Below, in pieces: positions 1-5,462 of a stretch of DNA of 20,498 nt (positions are counted from its first letter, which is position 1; the number at the start of each line of letters is the position of its first letter). The notes under the pieces are model-generated. The model was not told the DNA's origin. It made no database searches and saw only the letters and a program-made list of their open reading frames with translations. Origin of the DNA: CBDHHC01 sp050633205 (GTDB lineage: Bacteria > Pseudomonadota > Alphaproteobacteria > Rhizobiales > CBDHHC01); assembly GCA_050633205.1 (NCBI GenBank), contig JBOEGA010000075.1:1-20498 (forward strand). The letters are read 5' to 3'. The position numbers and the translations under genes were made by a program.

Positions 1-114
1 TTAGGCGCTCTGCACAGCCCTGATATGGGATGAAAACTTCGGATATAACTTCGCATCAAACTGATGGCGGAGCTGAAAGTGTTTGATGGTGTAGAACCCA
101 TCACCCTCGGTCAT
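1..114 (-). CDS. Possible 37-residue ORF overlapping the end of the LysE-family gene
   Basis: A short frame of 37 codons starts with ATG inside the last codons of the LysE-family gene. The overlap is 14 bases, an ATGA-type junction that could allow translational coupling. It ends with TAA at the first bases of the window. The product is basic and rich in aromatic residues (for example FYTIKHFQLRHQF), with no signal peptide or membrane segment, and I do not recognise it. No separate ribosome binding site is visible. It could be a genuine small coupled protein or a chance frame. The sequence beyond the left edge is not available to judge the context. Confidence 0.25.
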   Translation of the reverse strand: MTEGDGFYTIKHFQLRHQFDAKLYPKFSSHIRAVQSA

Positions 115-736
115 AACTGGCAAGCTTCACACCAAAACCAATCAGGGCAACTCCAGTCACACCTTTCAGCCAACGTTGTACCTGGCCACTTCGTGTAACC
201 TCGGATACCCTGTTAAGCAACAGAACAATAATACCGAACCAGGCCACATTAATAATGGCGTGAATAAAGAGAAGCAGAGAGGCCGCAGCAAATGCATTAC
301 TTCCCGCAGGAATAAATTGCGGGAACGCAGCCAGATAGAACATGGATACTTTCGGGTTAAGAGCATTGGTCAACAGCCCTTCAAAATAGGCGGTTACAAG
401 TGTTCTTTTATTTCTGTCTGGTTGTACCTGCAATTCATCCTGCTCTTTTTTCAATGCAGCAAGCAGCGATTTAATACCAACCCACAACAGATAAGCAGCA
501 CCAAGATATTTTACCACGGTAAAGGCAGTTGCTGAATGCATCAGGATAACAGAAAGCCCCAGAATCGAAAGTGCTCCATGTAGATAAAATGCTGTAACAA
601 ACCCCGCAATATTGGCAAATCCTGCTGTTCGCCCGGAAGTAGGCACGGTCTTCGCAATTAAAATCCCGTTCGGACCGGGAGAGATAACAAGCAATGTAAC
701 AACAAAAGTGAATGTAAAAATTTCTGCCCAGCCCAT
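101..736 (-). CDS. LysE/RhtB-family amino-acid exporter
   Basis: Predicted inner-membrane exporter of the LysE/RhtB superfamily, 211 residues, which is the usual family length. The N-terminal hydrophobic segment leads into the family motif SPGPNG (residues about 19-24). This is followed by a small-residue-rich second helix region and a polar cytoplasmic loop around residues 95-112 (KKEQDELQVQPDRNK). C-terminal hydrophobic segments give about six helices in total. Members export amino acids such as lysine, threonine or homoserine lactones, but the substrate cannot be read from the sequence. The ATG is preceded by AGGAGA at a normal distance, which supports the start. A candidate promoter lies about 70 bases upstream. 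The neighbours on the far side of the 226-bp gap are unrelated and divergent, so it is probably transcribed alone or with the tiny overlapping frame downstream. Confidence 0.9.
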   Translation of the reverse strand: MGWAEIFTFTFVVTLLVISPGPNGILIAKTVPTSGRTAGFANIAGFVTAFYLHGALSILGLSVILMHSATAFTVVKYLGAAYLLWVGIKSLLAALKKEQDELQVQPDRNKRTLVTAYFEGLLTNALNPKVSMFYLAAFPQFIPAGSNAFAAASLLLFIHAIINVAWFGIIVLLLNRVSEVTRSGQVQRWLKGVTGVALIGFGVKLASYDRG

Positions 737-802
737 GATTTCTCCTTTGCTATCATTTGCGGTCCAGTATCTTTGATATTCACAGAGTTGGCAATAAATT
801 GT

Positions 803-830
803 TTTATACAGAGGTGTAATATATTGATAA
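803..830 (-). promoter_or_regulatory. Candidate sigma70-type promoter for the LysE-family gene
   Basis: Read on the minus strand, TTATCA (825-830) and TATAAA (803-808) are separated by 16 bases. They match the -35 and -10 consensus at 4/6 and 5/6 positions. The -10 lies about 65 bases before the ATG. The surrounding 226-bp gap is very AT-rich, so a chance match is quite possible. Confidence 0.3.
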
Positions 831-962
831 ACTTAGAAAATAAATTGGATAAAAATAAAAGTATAGTGAGGTCTTTATCGAGTGCATATAAGATCATATA
901 TGAATTCCAGCTCTGCTTTGTTCAATATATCTCATAACAATAACAGGATATGAGGCTTCTTC

Positions 963-1958
963 ATGAAAGCAATAACCTTGCATAGTTACGGCCCTCCTGA
1001 ACTGTTGCAATTGGAAGACTGTGAACAACCATCGCCCGATGCAAACGAAGTCCTTGTCCGCACATGTGCAGCCTCCGTGAATGATTGGGACTGGTCCATG
1101 ATTACCGGGAAGCCTTTCTTCATTCGCCTGTTATCTGGATTGTTTCGTCCAGGAATTCAAATCCCGGGCGTTGATGTATCTGGCTATGTGGAAGCAGTAG
1201 GTTCAGAGGTTACAGCATTTAACCCCGGTGATACCGTCTATGGCGACATATCAGAAAGTGGCTTTGGAGCATTTGCAGAATATGTATGTGTAAAGGAAAA
1301 TGCTTTGACAAAAATGCCGGATGGCATGAGCTTCAATGATGCTGCAGCCATTCCCCATGCAGTTACACTGGCAATGCAGGGCCTGTTTGACATTGGAAGC
1401 CTGAAACCGCATCACAGGCTACTGATAAATGGAGCTGGCGGAGGGGTTGGAACCTTTGCAGCGCAAATTGCCTGGTCCATCGGTGTCAGGGGCATAACAG
1501 GCGTCGATCACAGCAGCAAATTTGAGGTTATGCGTATATCAGGCATAACCGAGTGTATTGACTATACAAAAACTGATTTTACAACCACAGACGAAAAATA
1601 TGACCTGATACTGGATACAAGAACCAAACGCCCGTTATCCCATATCATGCGGGCATTAACACCAACCGGCATTTACAGCACAGTTGGTGGAGACCTTGGA
1701 AAAATACTGAAAATTGCACTGTTTGCACCCGTCATTCATAAGTTCACCACTAAAAGATTAAAAGTCGTCGCCCTTAAAGCAAATAAGGATATGGATAAGA
1801 TCAGTGAGTTATATGCAAACAAAATCATTAAACCAGTTATCGATGGACCTTACACATTAAGTGAATTACCAGATGCAATAAAACATTTCGAGGCAGCAAA
1901 GCATCTGGGAAAAATCATCATAACTGTTCATGAACCTGAAAAGGACAGCAAAGGCTAA
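963..1958 (+). CDS. Zinc-less MDR-family NAD(P)-dependent oxidoreductase (quinone reductase type)
   Basis: Medium-chain dehydrogenase/reductase of 331 residues. The N-terminal GroES-like catalytic domain has GxDVSGxV around residues 69-76. The Rossmann cofactor domain has the glycine-rich turn NGAGGGVGTFAA at about residues 156-167. The position that would carry the catalytic zinc cysteine in classical alcohol dehydrogenases reads AASVNDWDW (about 36-44), and the structural zinc cysteines are absent. It therefore belongs to the zinc-independent quinone oxidoreductase/RTN4IP1-like branch, which typically reduces quinones or enones with NADPH. The substrate is unknown. The ATG follows a GAGG-containing leader. 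The stop codon overlaps the convergent hydrolase stop by four bases (CTAA at 1955-1958), so the two genes share their 3' ends and no independent terminator is visible between them. Confidence 0.9.
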   Translation: MKAITLHSYGPPELLQLEDCEQPSPDANEVLVRTCAASVNDWDWSMITGKPFFIRLLSGLFRPGIQIPGVDVSGYVEAVGSEVTAFNPGDTVYGDISESGFGAFAEYVCVKENALTKMPDGMSFNDAAAIPHAVTLAMQGLFDIGSLKPHHRLLINGAGGGVGTFAAQIAWSIGVRGITGVDHSSKFEVMRISGITECIDYTKTDFTTTDEKYDLILDTRTKRPLSHIMRALTPTGIYSTVGGDLGKILKIALFAPVIHKFTTKRLKVVALKANKDMDKISELYANKIIKPVIDGPYTLSELPDAIKHFEAAKHLGKIIITVHEPEKDSKG

Positions 1959-3013
1959 TCGCCCGACGCTTTTCCTATCAGTTCATAGACCATAGGAATA
2001 GGATCGCACTCCCGACCATCAGCTCGGTTGTGATTAGCCAGCAGAATTGTTGCAAGATTGGCTTCAGGACAGATAAACAGCTCTGAAGCAGAACCTCCAG
2101 TCCCCCCATTGTGAAAATATATGGAGGGTAAATTACCTTGCTGCGATAGTCTGAACCACCCCATGCAACGATCAGCTATACCGTCCTTGGCGGCCTGCTG
2201 TACTTCCAGTGATTTCATAATTGCAGCAGATACAATTTCATCCTTTCCCGGTGCCGATATAACAGAGCGTGCAAAACTGATAAGATCACTCATTGTCGAA
2301 CATAATGTCCCCGCAGGTGCCAGAGCCTGAAGTTCCAGAAAATTGGTCGGGCCGTTTACATTATGCGGTATAACAAGACGGGACCTTTGATCTTCATCAG
2401 CATCAATAACTGTATCCGCAAGGTTTAATGGTTTTAATATCTCTTCTCTGAGTGCAGCATAATAGTCTGCCCCCGCAGCTCTGGCTATTAGCTCTCCCAA
2501 AAGTCCCATACCCGTATTTGAATAAAGAAAACTTCCCGGTTCAGGTGCTTCTTGCGGGCAATATTTATGCATCCACTCAAACAATTCTTTTCCGGTTATG
2601 TGTTTGCCCGGGTTATCAGGGTCGACCTCTGGACCTTCCATAATTTCTACTGGAAAGGTTGGTAAGCCTGAAGCATGAGATGCAAGGTTCCTCGGAGTAA
2701 TCCAGTCAGGAATCCCTCTCAGTTCTTCGATAAGATTGCCAATTGGCTTATCAGGATCAATTTTGCCCTGGACTACAAATTTTGTCAGCAGGATTGTGGT
2801 AAAAACTTTAGTAATAGAGCCTATTTCAAACAGTGTATGCATATCCGGTTTATGAGGAATTGTTTCATCAATCCGGTCGTATGCAGTAACCATTTCATTC
2901 AAGGGGCTGACAATAGCTGCTATAACGCAACTGGTGGGATATCGGAACATTTCCGCAAAACGGTTGAGCCATTCGCTAAGATACTGTTCTTCCTGCCATA
3001 AATTCTTTTCCAC
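1955..3013 (-). CDS. Serine hydrolase of the beta-lactamase (class C/penicillin-binding-like) family
   Basis: A 352-residue protein of the beta-lactamase-related serine hydrolase family (Pfam Beta-lactamase type). The active-site SxxK is S66-I-T-K69 within FEIGSITKVFT. The second motif is Y164-S-N166. The third-motif equivalent is H301-N-G in the segment HNGGTGGSAS, replacing KTG, as in many EstB-like esterases and class C relatives. There is no visible N-terminal signal peptide (it starts MEKNLWQEEQYL), so a cytoplasmic esterase or peptidase is more likely than an exported antibiotic-resistance enzyme. The gene is convergent with the MDR oxidoreductase (4-bp stop overlap) and divergent from the dienelactone hydrolase gene, with a 129-bp intergenic region. 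Family assignment is firm and substrate is unknown. Confidence 0.92.
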   Translation of the reverse strand: MEKNLWQEEQYLSEWLNRFAEMFRYPTSCVIAAIVSPLNEMVTAYDRIDETIPHKPDMHTLFEIGSITKVFTTILLTKFVVQGKIDPDKPIGNLIEELRGIPDWITPRNLASHASGLPTFPVEIMEGPEVDPDNPGKHITGKELFEWMHKYCPQEAPEPGSFLYSNTGMGLLGELIARAAGADYYAALREEILKPLNLADTVIDADEDQRSRLVIPHNVNGPTNFLELQALAPAGTLCSTMSDLISFARSVISAPGKDEIVSAAIMKSLEVQQAAKDGIADRCMGWFRLSQQGNLPSIYFHNGGTGGSASELFICPEANLATILLANHNRADGRECDPIPMVYELIGKASGD

Positions 3014-3142
3014 TATTTATATTTTTTATCCCGCAAAATTGATTTTAGTTATGTTGCTTATTATGTCAGATCTATTAGGCAACAATCAGTCACAATACTG
3101 TCTCCGGTTCGTGTTATATTTTTCGCAAAAAGGAGTGCCCAG

Positions 3143-4027
3143 ATGGATAAAGAACAAATCGATCCTCGTATTTTTGATCTGTATGATGAATATTGTCATG
3201 GTAAAATGGATAGGCGTGAGTTTCTGAAGCGTGCGGCAGCTATAACGGTTATTGGTGGTATTTCAGGGCTTGCAATGGCAAAAACCCTGCTGCCGCAATA
3301 TGCCAAAGCACAAACCATTTCCTTCACTGACGATCGTATTAAAGCGCAATACGTAAAATATGACTCACCTGGCGGAAATGCAGATAAAATCCGTGGCTAC
3401 CTCGTTCATCCTTCAGGAAAAGGACCATTTCCGGCAGTTTTGATAATCCATGAAAACCGGGGCCTTAATCCTCATATCGAAGACGTGGCAAGACGTGCAG
3501 CCGTTGAAGGCTTTCTGGCACTTGCACCCGACGCCCTCTCACCGCTTGGCGGATATCCCGGCAATGATGATGACGGCAAGGTCATGCAGAGAAGCCTTGA
3601 CCGTATGAAAATCCATACTGATATGCTTAATGGTGCAAAATTCGTAAAAGCACATGAGCTTTCCAATGGCAAACTCGGCGTAACAGGTTTTTGCTTTGGT
3701 GGTGGAGCATCAAACTATCTGGCCACAGTAATGGGAGAGGATCTGAACGCAGCAGTACCTTTCTACGGAGCAGCCGCCAAAACAGAAGACGTCGATAAAA
3801 TCAAGTCACCGCTACTGATCCACTACGCTGAAGACGATCCCCGCGTAAATGCCATGCGTGCCGACTATGAAGCTGCATTAAAGAAGAACAACATCAATTT
3901 CGAAATGCATTCCTATCCTGGCACACGCCATGGCTTCCATAACAATTCAACACCTCGCTACAACAAGGAAGCGGCACAACTCGCCTGGAAAAGAACTGTT
4001 GAGTTTTTTAAAAAGCACCTGTCATGA
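3143..4027 (+). CDS. Tat-exported dienelactone hydrolase family protein
   Basis: An alpha/beta hydrolase of the dienelactone hydrolase family, 294 residues. The N-terminus carries a twin-arginine signal, DRREFLKRAAA (R24-R25). A hydrophobic stretch follows up to about residue 45, and a likely cleavage site lies near AKAQT (about 54-58). The protein should therefore be exported folded to the periplasm. Catalytic residues are visible: E104 in HENRG, the nucleophile C184 in GFCFGGG, an acid in the EDDPR segment (D231/D232), and H263 in TRHGFHN. Family members hydrolyse dienelactones and related cyclic esters, but export suggests a different substrate here. The ATG is preceded by AAAGGAG at good spacing. 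An upstream in-frame extension is not needed because the Tat motif sits at the normal distance from this start. Confidence 0.93.
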   Translation: MDKEQIDPRIFDLYDEYCHGKMDRREFLKRAAAITVIGGISGLAMAKTLLPQYAKAQTISFTDDRIKAQYVKYDSPGGNADKIRGYLVHPSGKGPFPAVLIIHENRGLNPHIEDVARRAAVEGFLALAPDALSPLGGYPGNDDDGKVMQRSLDRMKIHTDMLNGAKFVKAHELSNGKLGVTGFCFGGGASNYLATVMGEDLNAAVPFYGAAAKTEDVDKIKSPLLIHYAEDDPRVNAMRADYEAALKKNNINFEMHSYPGTRHGFHNNSTPRYNKEAAQLAWKRTVEFFKKHLS

Positions 4028-4034
4028 TATCTGG

Positions 4035-4064
4035 TTGCAGCAAGGCATGTGTGTCTTGCTGCAA
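4035..4064. terminator. Perfect 10-bp stem-loop between convergent genes
   Basis: TTGCAGCAAG and CTTGCTGCAA form perfect 10-bp arms around a 10-base loop. The hairpin starts seven bases after the dienelactone hydrolase stop and lies 14 bases from the convergent regulator stop. Neither strand carries a long T-tract, so a classic intrinsic terminator is not certain. Its position and symmetry fit a bidirectional transcription end or an RNA 3'-end stabiliser. Confidence 0.6.
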
Positions 4065-4077
4065 TATAAAATAAATC

Positions 4078-4866
4078 TCATCCCACAAACCACATTCGCG
4101 TCAGCTCATCCGCTGGCAGCAGGGTCTCTATCCTCATATCATCAAGAGCTGCATCCGCACTCATTCCAATTGTTGCAATCATGGAAAACAACTTGAGCAC
4201 CTTGCCATCCACCTGAATTTCCAGCGCTAAAATAGGAGCAGGCTTTTCAATCGTTGGCAGGTTCACTGCTTCCTGGACACCCGGCAGTTCCCGCAGCTCT
4301 TCAAGCAATTGCCTTGCTTCGGTGTCATTCGGTCGTCTGGCAACCTCAAGTTCATACAGCCTGATAAGCGAACGGCATACATGATCCCAGTTCAGGATAT
4401 TATCTTTAACAGCACCGGGCTTCATAATACCCCTGAGCAGATTAGGATCTCCGTCTCCACCAAGTCGGGCAAAGAATTTCTGTGTTGCAGTATTGGCTTT
4501 CTGCAAAGTCCACATCCTGTCAATAGCAACAGCAGGATAGGGCTCATGCCCCGCCAGAACATGATCAATGGAAAGACTGACAGCCTCTCTTGTTTCCTTG
4601 CTCCATCTCTCATTGGATGCCCGTGATGCAAAGCCGGCCGCAATCAGCATGGCATCCACTTCAGCCGCAGGCATTTCCAGCGCCTCACCCAATTGAGCAA
4701 CTGCATAACGTGATGGATTGGCTCGCCCCGTTTCCAGAAAACTCAGATGGCGCTGTGAAAGCCCTGCAGCCAGTGAAAGTTCAAGCTGGCTCAGACGCTT
4801 TTTCTGCCGCCAGGTTTTCAGCAAAACCGGAAAGGCACCAATATTTGTATCGCTATTATCATTCAT
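4078..4866 (-). CDS. XRE-type helix-turn-helix regulator with MmyB-like ligand-binding domain
   Basis: A 262-residue transcription regulator. Residues about 15-70 form a Cro/C1-type helix-turn-helix (SQLELSLAAGLSQRHLSFLE at about 26-45, then TGRANPSR). Residues about 95-255 match the MmyB-like ligand-binding domain, a PAS-like fold that can bind fatty acids in characterised family members. Landmarks include AIDRMWTLQKAN and the C-terminal LLPADELTRMWF. There is no good ribosome binding site before the ATG. A perfect dyad covers bases 13-33 upstream of it, which suggests autoregulation. In this family the target is often the adjacent divergent gene, here a small membrane protein. The effector is unknown. 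Confidence 0.92.
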   Translation of the reverse strand: MNDNSDTNIGAFPVLLKTWRQKKRLSQLELSLAAGLSQRHLSFLETGRANPSRYAVAQLGEALEMPAAEVDAMLIAAGFASRASNERWSKETREAVSLSIDHVLAGHEPYPAVAIDRMWTLQKANTATQKFFARLGGDGDPNLLRGIMKPGAVKDNILNWDHVCRSLIRLYELEVARRPNDTEARQLLEELRELPGVQEAVNLPTIEKPAPILALEIQVDGKVLKLFSMIATIGMSADAALDDMRIETLLPADELTRMWFVG

Positions 4867-4878
4867 ATGCAGAATATA

Positions 4879-4899
4879 ACCTGAAACCGTTATTCAGGT
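4879..4899. promoter_or_regulatory. Candidate operator: perfect 7-7-7 dyad in the divergent promoter region
   Basis: ACCTGAA and TTCAGGT are perfect inverted repeats with a 7-base spacer, centred on 4889. The spacing between half-site centres is 14 bases. The dyad lies just upstream of the XRE/MmyB gene and about 80 bases before the divergent membrane-protein gene. A partial half-site (ACCTCC) follows at about 4905. This is the expected place for an autoregulatory operator of the adjacent regulator, but no -35/-10 pair was convincing enough to anchor it. Confidence 0.45.
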
Positions 4900-4978
4900 C
4901 TATTACCTCCAACGTAATTGAATTCATTATCCCTTACTGAGAACATAAGCCCATATTGAGTAATTGGAGGATAAACAA

Positions 4979-5395
4979 ATGACTAATTCTTCTCTCGCAC
5001 GCACATTTCTTGGACTTAACGCCACCTTTTCTGTGATCAGCGGTCTGGCTTTTCTCATTGCCGGAGAAATGATTTCCCAGATAATTTTTTCTCAGCCTGA
5101 TTTCTGGAAAATCCTGATTGTCAGAGGAATAGGAGTTGGTCTTTTACTCTTTGCCGCGGATCTAGCAATACAAGCCAGAAATGAACAGGTCACCAGACAA
5201 AAGATAATTCTCTTCTGTATTCAGGATCTTGCATGGATCATATTCAGCGCTGTTATGATTTTAGGGTTCGGCTGGCTATTTACCCCAAACGGCATTCTCG
5301 CAATCGATGTGGTTGCAGTGATCGTCGCTATACTGGCTATCGGGCAGTTTATCGGGGTAAGGCGCATGGCAGCATCTGAAAAACAGGTTGCTTAA
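4979..5395 (+). CDS. Small four-helix membrane protein of unknown function
   Basis: A 138-residue hydrophobic protein with four predicted membrane helices at about 10-33, 44-65, 75-100 and 105-126. The connecting loop is basic (about 67-75, ARNEQVTRQ) and the C-terminal end is charged (VRRMAASEKQ). I do not recognise a named family. The frame is open further upstream to a TTG at 4964, but those bases (TTGGAGG) form the Shine-Dalgarno sequence. ATG at 4979, eight bases after it, is therefore the start. The gene is divergent from the XRE/MmyB regulator and is the obvious candidate for its target. It is followed by a perfect stem-loop. Confidence 0.82.
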   Translation: MTNSSLARTFLGLNATFSVISGLAFLIAGEMISQIIFSQPDFWKILIVRGIGVGLLLFAADLAIQARNEQVTRQKIILFCIQDLAWIIFSAVMILGFGWLFTPNGILAIDVVAVIVAILAIGQFIGVRRMAASEKQVA

Positions 5396-5417
5396 AGTGC
5401 AACAAGCATACATTTCG

Positions 5418-5445
5418 GGCTCTATCTTACTGAACAGATAGAGCC
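5418..5445. terminator. Perfect 10-bp stem-loop between convergent genes
   Basis: GGCTCTATCT and AGATAGAGCC pair perfectly over 10 bases around an 8-base loop. The hairpin lies 22 bases after the small membrane-protein stop and 17 bases from the stop of the large convergent gene. There is no strong T-tract on either side. A bidirectional terminator is the simplest reading. Confidence 0.6.
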
Positions 5446-5462
5446 ATCAGAGTTTGGCCTGC

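Noticed and set aside
176..535. 119-codon frame on the plus strand
   Set aside because: Lies entirely antisense to the well-supported LysE-family gene, has no ribosome binding site and encodes a protein of no recognisable pattern.
1955..3013. Antibiotic-resistance beta-lactamase
   Set aside because: The catalytic motifs fit the broad serine hydrolase family, but there is no signal peptide, and HNG replaces KTG, so a resistance role is not supported.
4964..4978. TTG start giving five extra residues on the small membrane protein
   Set aside because: The TTG is part of the TTGGAGG ribosome binding site for the ATG at 4979.
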